From assembly GCA_903891395.1 (NCBI GenBank), contig CAITEM010000169.1:1-8131 (forward strand): 8,131 bases of DNA, written 5' to 3'. Both the position numbers and the translations under genes were made by a program. The notes below the pieces were generated by a model, which made no database searches, was not told the origin of the DNA, and saw only the letters and a list, made by a program, of their open reading frames with translations. This DNA comes from an uncultured Hyphomicrobiales bacterium. Its GTDB lineage: Bacteria > Pseudomonadota > Alphaproteobacteria > Rhizobiales > Xanthobacteraceae. This document shows, piece after piece, positions 1-5,678 of the stretch (position 1 is the stretch's first letter; the number at the start of each line of letters is the position of its first letter).

Positions 1-225
1 CGGCTTGATCTGCGGCCATTCGCCGTCGGTCTTGGTCACCGAGATGAAATCGGAGCCGAAGAACACGCCGCCGACATTGGGAATGTCGAACAGCCGCGTC
101 GCCAACGGCGATTGACCGGCGGATTCCTTGGTCGGCATGTCGAGGGTGCCGTCGTCAAGGACGGCGCGGCCGGGCAGGAATTTCAGCGTTGCCGGATTCG
201 GCGTGGTTTCGGTCTGGATGAACAT
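1..225 (-). CDS. NifU/NfuA-family Fe-S cluster scaffold protein, N-terminal part (partial)
   Basis: The 75 codons in the window begin MFIQTETTPNPATLKFLPG and continue with a segment containing SPLATRLFDIPNVGGVFFG and DFISVTK. This is the characteristic Nfu N-terminal domain found in alphaproteobacterial and mitochondrial Nfu proteins. In that family a C-terminal NifU-like domain with a CXXC motif binds and passes on Fe-S clusters in the cytoplasm. That domain would lie beyond the left edge, so the catalytic half cannot be checked here. The ATG at 225 is preceded by AAGGAG (235-240) with a 9-nt spacer, which fixes the start. The gene lies downstream of usp on the same strand, separated by 155 bp that include a palindromic repeat and a candidate -10 box. 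It may therefore have its own promoter as well as read-through from trpS-usp. Family assignment is firm; the physiological client proteins cannot be inferred. Confidence 0.9.
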   Translation of the reverse strand, partial: MFIQTETTPNPATLKFLPGRAVLDDGTLDMPTKESAGQSPLATRLFDIPNVGGVFFGSDFISVTKTDGEWPQIKP

Positions 226-243
226 CGGTTTGCGCTCCTTATC

Positions 244-292
244 GCGCATGATCCTGGCCGAAAACCGGCATCCACTTTTCGGGATCACGCGC
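244..292. repeat. Imperfect palindromic intergenic repeat of rhizobial type
   Basis: The left arm starts GCGCATGATCC and continues with CCGAAAACCGG. The right arm is CCACTTTTCGGGATCACGCGC. The reverse complement of the right arm matches the left arm except for a 3-base insertion and a few substitutions, giving a cruciform or hairpin of about 20 bp per side. The core (GATCC, CCGAAAA, CCACTTTTCGGGATCA) resembles a palindromic element scattered through intergenic DNA of Bradyrhizobium/Rhodopseudomonas-type genomes; that comes from memory, not a search. It sits just upstream of the nifU ribosome binding site, so it would be transcribed in the leader if the candidate promoter at 322-327 is used. 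It has no T-tract and is not a classical terminator. No second copy was seen in this window. Confidence 0.7.
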
Positions 293-293
293 A

Positions 294-312
294 CACGGGT
301 TAAAGGCCCGTG
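294..312. repeat. Small inverted repeat in the nifU leader
   Basis: CACGGG (294-299) and CCCGTG (307-312) form a perfect 6-bp stem around a 7-nt loop. It sits between the candidate nifU -10 box and the larger palindrome. It lacks a T-tract in either direction. It may simply add structure to the nifU leader RNA. Confidence 0.35.
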
Positions 313-321
313 GGTTGCAGA

Positions 322-327
322 ACTATA
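322..327 (-). promoter_or_regulatory. Candidate -10 box for nifU
   Basis: On the minus strand these bases read TATAGT, a good match to a sigma-70-type -10 hexamer. No convincing -35 hexamer lies 16-18 bp upstream. If used, the transcript would start near 315 and carry a leader of about 90 nt containing both inverted repeats. The same hexamer appears upstream of the kinase gene and the alpha/beta hydrolase gene, which modestly supports it. Confidence 0.3.
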
Positions 328-380
328 CTGGATAAGTGGGCCTTGCGGCAGCCAAGGTCAACCGGCCCAATAGGCCCCCA

Positions 381-878
381 TCAGGACATGGCGTCGATGT
401 CGTCGTCGCTCAGGTGGCCCGGAATGATCGCCACCGGGATCGGAAACTGTCCCGCGGTCTTGGCGAGGTTGGTGATCAACGGGCCGGGACCTTCATTGCC
501 GACGCTGGCCGCCAGCACCAGGATGCCGATGTCGGCGTCTTCGTCGATCAGCTTGATGATCTGCTCGGTGGTATCGCCTTCGCGGATCACCCGGTCGGCC
601 GCGATGTTGTCCGCCACCGCCTGGGATCGCTTGCAGAATTTATCGAGGACGGCGTTGGCGGCTTCCATCGCCTCGGCCTGCATGATGTCGGCGACGCCGA
701 GCCATTGCTGATTGCGTTCGGCGGTCTCGATCACGCGCAGCATGACGATCTGCGATTGGGTCCGGCCGGCGCGCTTGGCCGCCCAGTAAACGGCACGTTC
801 GCATTCCTCGGTGTCGTCGATGACGACGAGATATTTGCGCTTGTGGCCGGCTTCGAAGCTGCGGCGTTTGTTGCTCAT
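381..878 (-). CDS. Universal stress protein, UspA family
   Basis: This is a 165-aa single-domain protein, close to the usual 140-165 aa of UspA proteins. The first beta strand and following helix read KYLVVIDDTEECERAVYWAA (residues 15-34), with the conserved acidic pair D21-D22 that normally contacts the nucleotide. The last strand region reads GILVLAAS, then GNEGPGPL, and ends in FPIPVAIIPG (145-154), a typical Usp C-terminal strand. The canonical G-2X-G-9X-G(S/T) ATP loop is degenerate, so nucleotide binding is uncertain. The ATG at 878 gives the usual Usp start. A TTG at 914 would add 12 atypical residues and is not preferred. No clear Shine-Dalgarno precedes 878, so translation may depend on coupling with trpS, whose stop is 48 bp upstream. 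The role is presumably cytoplasmic stress adaptation; no specific stress can be read from the sequence. Confidence 0.88.
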   Translation of the reverse strand: MSNKRRSFEAGHKRKYLVVIDDTEECERAVYWAAKRAGRTQSQIVMLRVIETAERNQQWLGVADIMQAEAMEAANAVLDKFCKRSQAVADNIAADRVIREGDTTEQIIKLIDEDADIGILVLAASVGNEGPGPLITNLAKTAGQFPIPVAIIPGHLSDDDIDAMS

Positions 879-888
879 GCGGGAATGG

Positions 889-905
889 TGGCACGGCCGG
901 TGCCA
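889..905. repeat. Inverted repeat in the trpS-usp gap
   Basis: TGGCAC (889-894) and GTGCCA (900-905) form a perfect 6-bp stem with a GC-rich 5-nt loop, between the trpS stop and the usp start. No T-run follows on the minus strand, so it is unlikely to terminate transcription. It may affect mRNA processing or translation of usp, which lacks a visible Shine-Dalgarno. Confidence 0.35.
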
Positions 906-926
906 AGACGACAAGACGCTGCGATT

Positions 927-1961
927 TTACCGCCGCACGAAGCCGACGATGTCCTTGACGGCCTTCATGGTTTCGGCGGCGATCGTTTGCGCGCGCTGGG
1001 AACCGTCGGCCAGAATCGAGTCGATATAGACCGGGTCTTGCACCAGCTTTTTCATTTCCGCGCCGATCGGCCCGAGCTTTGCGACCGACAGATCGACCAG
1101 CGCCGCCTTGAACGCCGAGAATTGCGAACCGCCGAATTCGCGCAGCACGTCGGCCTTGCTGACATTATTCAGCGCCGCGTAGATGCCGACCAGATTGTCG
1201 GCCTCGGGCCGTGGCTTCAGGCCTTCCTCTTCGCTCGGCAAAGGTTCCGGATCGGTCTTCGCCTTGCGAATTTTCTGCGCGATGGTGTCGGCGTCGTCGG
1301 TCAAATTGATGCGCGAATAATCCGACGGCTCCGACTTCGACATTTTCTTCGAGCCGTCGCGTAAGCTCATTACGCGCGTCGCCGGGCCCTGGATGATTGG
1401 CTCCGGCTGCGGAAAGAACGTCTCGCCGAAACCATGGGCGTGGATCGACGACGCGAAGTCGACGTTGAATTTCTGCGCGATGTCGCGTGCCAGCTCGAGA
1501 TGCTGTTTCTGGTCTTCGCCGACGGGAACGTGGGTGGCGCGATAGACCAGGATGTCGGCCGCCATCAGGTTCGGATAGGCATAGAGCCCGACCGAGACGT
1601 TCTCGCGGTCCTTGCCGGCCTTCTCCTTGAACTGGGTCATGCGGTTGAGCCAGCCCAGCCGCGCAACGCAGTTGAACACCCAGGCCAGCTCAGCGTGTTC
1701 CGCGACCTGGCTCTGGTTGAAGATGATCTGCTTCTTGGGATCGATGCCGCAGGCCAGAAACGCCGCCGTCACTTCGCGGATGGTGCGCGTTAACTCTGGC
1801 GGGTCCTGCCAGACCGTGATGGCGTGCAGATCGACCACGCAATAGATGCAGTCATAGGTGTCCTGCAGCGCGACGAACTTGGTGATCGCGCCGAGATAAT
1901 TGCCGAGGTGCAGATTGCCGGTCGGCTGCACGCCGGAAAATACGCGTTCCTTGAACGCCAT
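927..1961 (-). CDS. trpS: Tryptophanyl-tRNA synthetase
   Basis: This 344-aa class I aminoacyl-tRNA synthetase charges tRNA-Trp with tryptophan using ATP in the cytoplasm. The N-terminus [20 protein letters not shown] leads into the HIGH-type signature H18-L-G-N21. The KMSKS loop is intact at residues 206-210. Other TrpS landmarks are the VVDLHA segment (42-47), [14 protein letters not shown] (125-138) and [16 protein letters not shown] (145-160), the last being the tryptophan/ATP-site region. Length is normal for bacterial TrpS (about 330-350 aa). The reading frame stays open upstream to 2096, but the extension is not TrpS-like. AAGGAAG (1967-1973) sits 5 nt before the ATG at 1961, which decides the start. 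It is the first gene of the leftward trpS-usp-nifU set and is divergent from the kinase gene. Confidence 0.97.
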   Translation of the reverse strand: MAFKERVFSGVQPTGNLHLGNYLGAITKFVALQDTYDCIYCVVDLHAITVWQDPPELTRTIREVTAAFLACGIDPKKQIIFNQSQVAEHAELAWVFNCVARLGWLNRMTQFKEKAGKDRENVSVGLYAYPNLMAADILVYRATHVPVGEDQKQHLELARDIAQKFNVDFASSIHAHGFGETFFPQPEPIIQGPATRVMSLRDGSKKMSKSEPSDYSRINLTDDADTIAQKIRKAKTDPEPLPSEEEGLKPRPEADNLVGIYAALNNVSKADVLREFGGSQFSAFKAALVDLSVAKLGPIGAEMKKLVQDPVYIDSILADGSQRAQTIAAETMKAVKDIVGFVRR

Positions 1962-1966
1962 CGAAA

Positions 1967-1973
1967 CTTCCTT
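1967..1973 (-). promoter_or_regulatory. Ribosome binding site that fixes the trpS start
   Basis: On the minus strand this reads AAGGAAG, 5 nt before the ATG at 1961. It favours that ATG over the in-frame upstream starts that extend the open frame to 2096. Confidence 0.75.
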
Positions 1974-2021
1974 TTGAGCGCCGCCACGATCTGCCGGTGC
2001 AATGCCACGGCGGACCGGCGC

Positions 2022-2040
2022 GGCGCAAGAGCCTTGCGCC
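2022..2040. repeat. Perfect 8-bp hairpin in the trpS leader
   Basis: GGCGCAAG (2022-2029) and CTTGCGCC (2033-2040) form a perfect 8-bp stem with a 3-nt loop in the trpS-kinase divergent region. It would form in the trpS leader RNA about 60 nt before the start codon if transcription begins further upstream. No T-run follows on either strand, so a simple terminator is not supported. No short Trp-rich leader peptide accompanies it. Confidence 0.5.
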
Positions 2041-2095
2041 TTGCGGCGTCTGCCGCATGCCCGACACATGCTCGAGGTACCTTGCGTCAGGCACA

Positions 2096-2123
2096 TTGCC
2101 TCGGCATTCCCTGTGGTTATAGT
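2096..2123 (+). promoter_or_regulatory. Sigma-70-type promoter of the PfkB kinase gene
   Basis: A -35 element TTGCCT (2096-2101) and a -10 element TATAGT (2118-2123) are separated by 16 bp. Transcription would start near 2130, giving a short leader of about 17 nt before the ATG at 2147. The -35 hexamer lies inside a small inverted repeat, AGGCA-CAT-TGCCT (2089-2101), which could be an operator half. On the opposite strand TATAAC (2116-2121) overlaps the -10 and might serve divergent trpS transcription, but no -35 was found for it. Confidence 0.5.
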
Positions 2124-2146
2124 GCCGGTCTCACCTAGAGGTTCTC

Positions 2147-3148
2147 ATGATTTCTTCCCGTTACGACGTTCTCGGCATCGGCAATGCCATTGTCGATGTG
2201 ATCGCCCGCGCCGAGGATGATTTTCTGGTCGCCCACGGCATGAACAAGGGTTCGATGGCGCTGATCGACGAGGCCCGGGCCGAGAAGATCTACGAGGCCA
2301 TGGGCCCGGCGACCGAGAGCTCAGGCGGGTCTGCCGCCAATACCATCGTCGGCGTTTCCAGCTTCGGCGGCCGCGCCGCCTTCGTCGGCAAGGTCAAAGA
2401 CGACGAACTGGGCCGCGCCTTCACCCACGACATTCGCGCCGCCCGCGTCGGCTTCGACACGCCGCCCGCTGCGGACGGTCCCTCGACCGCGCGCTGCTAC
2501 ATCATGGTGACGCCCGACGGCGAGCGCACCATGAACACCTTTCTCGGCGCGGCGCAGGACCTGCACCCGAAGGACATCGACGAGGCGACCATCGCGGCTT
2601 CGTCGGTCATTTATCTCGAAGGCTATCTGTGGGACCCGCCGCACGCCAAGGCGGCCTTCCTCAAGGCGTCCGAGATCGCGCACAAGGCCAACCGCAAGGT
2701 TGCGCTGACGCTGTCGGACGCGTTCTGCGTCGGCCGCTATCGCGCCGAATTTCTCAATCTGATCCGCAAGGGCACGGTGGACATCGTGTTCGCCAACGAA
2801 GCCGAACTGCTCAGCCTCTACGAGACCAGCGACTTCGACACTGCGGTGAAGGCGTTGCGCGGTGAGGCCAAGCTGGCGGTCGTGACGCGCAGTGAAAAAG
2901 GCTGCGTGGTGGTGGCGCGCGACGGTGTCGAAGCGGTACAGGCCATGCCGATCGAGAAGGTGGTCGACGTCACCGGCGCCGGCGACCTGTTCGCCGCCGG
3001 ATTCCTGGTCGGGCACTCGCACGGCAAGGATCACCGCACGTCGGCCCGCCTCGGCGCGCTCGCCGCCGCCGAAGTGATCCAGCACATCGGCGCGCGTCCG
3101 TCGGTGTCGTTGAAAAGTCTGGCCGCCGAAAACGGCCTCGCCACCTAA
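2147..3148 (+). CDS. PfkB/ribokinase-family sugar or nucleoside kinase (adenosine-kinase-like)
   Basis: This 333-aa cytoplasmic kinase carries the family hallmarks. The N-terminus YDVLGIGNAIVDV (6-18) holds the substrate-contacting Asp. The glycine-rich first PfkB signature is GGSAANT (60-66). NE follows FA at N217-E218, the magnesium-binding NXXE-type region. The second signature is DVTGAGDLFAAGFL (274-287), with D280 as the expected catalytic base. Length fits the family (300-350 aa). The lid region with TARCYIMVTPDGERTMNTFLG (115-134) resembles proteins annotated as adenosine kinases in alphaproteobacteria, which suggests phosphorylation of adenosine or a related nucleoside. Ribokinase or another sugar kinase cannot be excluded from sequence alone. 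The ATG at 2147 follows a weak purine-rich AGAGG. The gene has its own promoter, and the membrane-protein gene begins 95 bp downstream, possibly in the same transcript. Confidence 0.9.
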   Translation: MISSRYDVLGIGNAIVDVIARAEDDFLVAHGMNKGSMALIDEARAEKIYEAMGPATESSGGSAANTIVGVSSFGGRAAFVGKVKDDELGRAFTHDIRAARVGFDTPPAADGPSTARCYIMVTPDGERTMNTFLGAAQDLHPKDIDEATIAASSVIYLEGYLWDPPHAKAAFLKASEIAHKANRKVALTLSDAFCVGRYRAEFLNLIRKGTVDIVFANEAELLSLYETSDFDTAVKALRGEAKLAVVTRSEKGCVVVARDGVEAVQAMPIEKVVDVTGAGDLFAAGFLVGHSHGKDHRTSARLGALAAAEVIQHIGARPSVSLKSLAAENGLAT

Positions 3149-3177
3149 AGGTCCGGCGACCTGAGCGCCGCTCCGGA

Positions 3178-3217
3178 TTGGTAACCAATTGGTAACCGAT
3201 CATGGTTACCGGTTGGT
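3178..3217. repeat. GGTAACC/GGTTACC cluster forming a 14-bp hairpin
   Basis: GGTAACC occurs at 3180-3186 and 3191-3197 (11 bp apart), and GGTTACC at 3204-3210, followed by GGTTGGT. The arms 3184-3197 and 3204-3217 are complementary at 12 of 14 positions around a 6-nt loop. As RNA the two mismatches become U-G pairs, so the stem would be continuous. No T-tract follows, so it is not a standard terminator. At DNA level, GTAA-N7-GTAA (3181-3195) has the spacing of the CtrA site TTAA-N7-TTAA, with G for T at the first base of each half. It may be a protein-binding operator for the following gene or an mRNA processing/stability hairpin. Confidence 0.6.
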
Positions 3218-3243
3218 GAACAGCCCCATCGGAGAACGCGGCC

Positions 3244-4125
3244 ATGGCGAATCCCAACGAAACCAGCCCCGCCAGCGATTCGGCCAAGGCCGAGGTGGGC
3301 AAGCTCGATCTGCCGAACGTCGAATCGCCGTCGATCTCGCCGGACGATCTGGTCAGCGTCCCGATCGCCGAACCCGTGCTCGAGCCCGTCGCCGAAATGC
3401 CGGCAGCGCTTGTGGCTGAATCTCCGCCGGAGCCGGTCGCCGACGTGCGCGCACCGGCCGCCGAGCCCGGCCTCCAGATTATCTGGCCAACGTTCAACGT
3501 TCCCAAGTTGCGGCCGCGTCAGAAGCGCTACGCCTTGCTGGCCGCGTCGGTGGTGTTCGCCGGCGCGCTCGGCGCCATCGTGGGCGCCGCGGCGAGCGGC
3601 GCTTTCTCGACCAGCCCGCCGCAGGTCAACGCAGCCGCGGTCGAAGACCGTAAGGCCATGGAGCAATCGATCGCGCGGCTGGCCAAGGAAGTCACCACGC
3701 TGAAAACCACCTTGGATGCCACCAATAAAGCGGCGCACGCGCAGATCGCGAAAATCAGCGAACGCATCGAGCGCAACACCAGCGCCGAACTGGTCACCGG
3801 ATCGATCTCCGCGCCGCAAACGGTGCCCGCCGCTACGTCGCCGACACCAGTTCCGGTGCCGCGGCCCGCGCCGCGCATCGCCGCCGTCGACACCGCGCCG
3901 CCGCCGCCGGCGCGTCCGCAGATCGTACAGGACTGGTCGGTCCGCGAAGCCCGCGACGGCTACGTTTACGTGCAGGGTCACGGCGACGTCTACCAAGTGG
4001 TGCCCGGCGCGCCGCTGCCCGGCCTCGGCACGGTCGAATCGACCAAGCAGAAAGACGGCCGCTGGGTGGTGACGACGCCGAAGGGCATCATCGTTTCCAT
4101 GCGCGACCGCCGCTACTTCGAATAG
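3244..4125 (+). CDS. Single-pass membrane protein of unknown function with periplasmic coiled coil and C-terminal domain
   Basis: I do not recognise a named family for this 293-aa protein. Residues 1-75 are Pro/Glu/Ala-rich, acidic and probably disordered. A basic stretch KLRPRQKRY (88-96) precedes one hydrophobic segment (about 97-120), which suggests N-in topology with the rest in the periplasm. Residues about 135-178 have heptad-like spacing (MEQSIARLAKEVTTLKTTL) and look like a coiled coil. Residues 190-226 are Pro/Ala-rich. The C-terminus (227-293) is a compact domain with QVVPGAPLPGLGTVES (251-266), GRWVVTTPKG (272-281) and a final RRYFE. This form, with PG.LPG followed by GRW.V.T..G, recurs in small rhizobial envelope proteins and faintly resembles GspC/PilP-type beta domains; that link is a guess. 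The start is supported by GGAG (3231-3234), 9 nt before the ATG. A strong terminator follows. Confidence 0.85.
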   Translation: MANPNETSPASDSAKAEVGKLDLPNVESPSISPDDLVSVPIAEPVLEPVAEMPAALVAESPPEPVADVRAPAAEPGLQIIWPTFNVPKLRPRQKRYALLAASVVFAGALGAIVGAAASGAFSTSPPQVNAAAVEDRKAMEQSIARLAKEVTTLKTTLDATNKAAHAQIAKISERIERNTSAELVTGSISAPQTVPAATSPTPVPVPRPAPRIAAVDTAPPPPARPQIVQDWSVREARDGYVYVQGHGDVYQVVPGAPLPGLGTVESTKQKDGRWVVTTPKGIIVSMRDRRYFE

Positions 4126-4149
4126 CGGCAACGGCGAACTCTTTACGGC

Positions 4150-4179
4150 AAGGCGGCGCCAGGACGGCGCCGCCTTTTT
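4150..4179 (+). terminator. Rho-independent terminator after the membrane-protein gene
   Basis: A perfect GC-rich stem, AGGCGGCGCC (4151-4160) with GGCGCCGCCT (4166-4175), closes a 5-nt loop and extends by one A-T pair (4150/4176). It runs into TTTTT (4175-4179), followed by C and TTTT. It begins about 25 bp after the stop at 4125 and should end the kinase/membrane-protein transcript. Confidence 0.92.
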
Positions 4180-4262
4180 CTTTTGCGCCGGACGCCATGG
4201 CGGTGCGGCCGAAACCGTGTCAGATTTCAGCGCATGACGCTGAGCCGGCACGGATCGTTGTC

Positions 4263-5123
4263 ATGAGTCGCGGGTCGCTGAAACTTCTTGCCGCGGCGTT
4301 CGCTTTCATGACCGCCGCGCCCGCGTCGGCGCCAAGTTTCGCACAACTGCTGGTACAAGGCGCCGCGCAAAACGCGCCGGTTGCAAAACCTGAGATGACC
4401 GAAAGCTGTCCGGGGCTGGTGGCCTCGCGGCCGCCTTATGCGCCGCTGGTGCGCCGCGTCGCCCTCAACGCCGATCAGGTGCGTATCACCTACATCGGCC
4501 ACGCGACCTTCCTGCTCGAAAGCCCGCAACTGGTGCGCATCGCCACCGACTACAACGACTATGTGAAGCCGCCGGTGCTGCCCGATATCGCCACCATGAA
4601 TCACGCGCACTCGACGCACTACACCGACAATCCGGATCCCGGTATCAAATACGTGTTGCGCGGCTGGGCCGAAGACGAAAGGCCGGCGCGGATCGATATG
4701 CAGGACAAGGACGTGCGCGTGCGCAATGTGCCGACCAATATCCGTTCATGGAACGGCGGCACCGAGATGTACGGCAATTCGATTTTCATTTTCGAAGCCG
4801 CCAACCTGTGCATCGCGCATCTCGGCCATCTGCATCACACGCTGACGCAACAGCAACTCAACGACATCGGCCGCGTCGATGTGGTGCTGGTGCCGGTCGA
4901 TGGCAACTTCACGCTTGATCTCGATGGCATGGTCGACGTGCTGCATTCGCTGAAGGCGCCGCTGATGATCCCGATGCATTATTTCAGCGCGTATACGCTC
5001 GACCGTTTTTTGTCGCGCGTGCGCCAGGAATGGGACGTCGAGGTGGCCGACGTACCGTCGACGGTGATATCGAAGGCCGACCTGCCGTCTAAGCCGAAAG
5101 TCTTGGTCCTGCCGGGCCACTGA
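4263..5123 (+). CDS. Secreted MBL-fold (metallo-beta-lactamase superfamily) protein with an atypical metal site
   Basis: This 286-aa protein begins with a signal peptide: SRGSLK, hydrophobic LLAAAFAFMTAAPA, then possible cleavage after ASA or SFA (residues 23-27). The mature part opens with RITYIGHATFLLE (74-86), typical of UlaG-like MBL-fold hydrolases. The metal motif normally HXHXDH reads HAHSTH (114-119), so Asp is replaced by T118. The second motif, usually HLGD-, reads HLGHLHH (186-192), with H189 where Asp is expected. A C-terminal PMHYF supplies H239. The pattern is histidine-rich rather than simply lost, so metal binding may persist with altered geometry. Substrate is unknown. An in-frame ATG at 4197 would add 22 residues ahead of the signal peptide and is less likely; the Shine-Dalgarno before 4263 is weak. 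It lies between two terminators and appears to be transcribed alone, but no promoter was identified. Confidence 0.85.
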   Translation: MSRGSLKLLAAAFAFMTAAPASAPSFAQLLVQGAAQNAPVAKPEMTESCPGLVASRPPYAPLVRRVALNADQVRITYIGHATFLLESPQLVRIATDYNDYVKPPVLPDIATMNHAHSTHYTDNPDPGIKYVLRGWAEDERPARIDMQDKDVRVRNVPTNIRSWNGGTEMYGNSIFIFEAANLCIAHLGHLHHTLTQQQLNDIGRVDVVLVPVDGNFTLDLDGMVDVLHSLKAPLMIPMHYFSAYTLDRFLSRVRQEWDVEVADVPSTVISKADLPSKPKVLVLPGH

Positions 5124-5161
5124 ATTTGGTCGGCTGTTTTCTGCACCTAGCGCATCAACAC

Positions 5162-5203
5162 CGCGTGAGACAGGCAATATTGCCTGCCGAGTGCGCGTTT
5201 TTT
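5162..5203 (+). terminator. Probable terminator with a 16-bp palindrome, after the MBL gene
   Basis: CAGGCAATATTGCCTG (5171-5186) is a perfect 16-bp palindrome. It is nested inside an outer CGCG/CGCG pairing (5162-5165 with 5194-5197), which runs directly into TTTTTT (5198-5203). The interrupted stem plus T-run fits an intrinsic terminator for the MBL gene ending at 5123. The uninterrupted palindrome could instead be a dimeric-regulator site for the downstream gene. Confidence 0.5.
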
Positions 5204-5286
5204 ATGGGATTCGACGGTTGACCCGAGGGAACGAATGCTTAGGTTTCGCGTTCCTGGACGTTCATTTGAGTGCGAGGATTGTTGCG

Positions 5287-5655
5287 ATGGTTCAAACTTG
5301 GAGCGGCTGGAAGCGTTTTCCGGACGCGCATTTCGGCGGCCAGCTTGAGGCGCCGATCGGGCCCGGCGTATACGAAGTGCGCCACACCGGCACCGGCCGC
5401 GTCGTGGCCTTCGGTCACACCGGCAATGTCGCCAATGCGATTTCCGAATTGAAGCTGAAGGACGGCGTCAGTGCTTTTGCGCGCCTGTTCGGCCGCGCGC
5501 CGCTGGTGTCGCGCGTCAACGATCTCGAATATCGCACCTGCGCCGCTGCCACCCGCGCCGACGCCAAGACGGCGGCGAGCCGGCTTCTGGGCCTGCGCCA
5601 GACCGCCTGGAAGCGCCGCCTGGATTCGGGCTGGGCCGCGCGCCATCCGAGCTGA
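5287..5655 (+). CDS. Small hypothetical protein with a degenerate GIY-YIG-like N-terminus
   Basis: This is a 122-aa basic protein without signal peptide or membrane segment. Residues 25-43 read GPGVYEVRHTGTGRVVAFG. GVY is followed after 11 residues by AFG, matching the GIY-(10-11 aa)-YIG spacing and the two-strand start of that nuclease domain, then HTGNVANAISELK, like the following helix. The tyrosine of YIG is replaced and the conserved helix arginine is not evident, so nuclease activity is doubtful. The C-terminal half is rich in Arg and Ala (TRADAKTAASRLLGLRQTAW) and ends in a short basic tail. The ATG at 5287 follows GAGG (5274-5277) with a 9-nt spacer. The frame is open back to 5191, but those residues look like translated leader. 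The GIY-YIG relation is inferred from local pattern only; otherwise the function is unknown. Confidence 0.75.
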   Translation: MVQTWSGWKRFPDAHFGGQLEAPIGPGVYEVRHTGTGRVVAFGHTGNVANAISELKLKDGVSAFARLFGRAPLVSRVNDLEYRTCAAATRADAKTAASRLLGLRQTAWKRRLDSGWAARHPS

Positions 5656-5678
5656 ATTTAGGTTTAAACGCTGATTTC

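Noticed and set aside
879..914. TTG start for the universal stress protein
   Set aside because: The 12 extra residues (Cys/His/Arg-rich) have no Usp counterpart, and the ATG at 878 matches the usual family start.
336..1364. 342-aa open frame on the plus strand
   Set aside because: It lies antisense to usp and trpS, both with clear family motifs. Its composition (Arg/Asp/Val/Ala-rich, no recognisable motif) is typical of shadow frames in GC-rich DNA.
1852..2094. Possible Trp leader peptide upstream of trpS (two TGG codons in an alternative frame)
   Set aside because: The frame is about 80 codons, runs well into trpS, its Trp codons are not clustered, and there is no attenuator-like T-run. 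It does not look like a leader peptide.
1962..2096. N-terminal extension of TrpS (45 residues)
   Set aside because: The extension is Arg/Cys-rich and unlike TrpS. A good ribosome binding site sits directly before the ATG at 1961.
2321..3085. 254-aa open frame on the minus strand
   Set aside because: Antisense to the PfkB kinase, whose motifs are intact throughout; no recognisable domain.
3145..4251. 368-aa open frame on the minus strand
   Set aside because: Antisense to the membrane-protein gene, which has a ribosome binding site, a coherent domain layout and a terminator. The translation is Arg/Gly-rich and low in complexity.
4197..4262. Upstream ATG for the MBL-fold gene
   Set aside because: It would place 22 non-hydrophobic residues before a well-formed signal peptide, and it starts close behind the preceding terminator with no Shine-Dalgarno.
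5191..5286. 32-residue N-terminal extension of the GIY-YIG-like protein
   Set aside because: Its start lies inside the terminator stem of the upstream gene, and a good GAGG is placed before the ATG at 5287.
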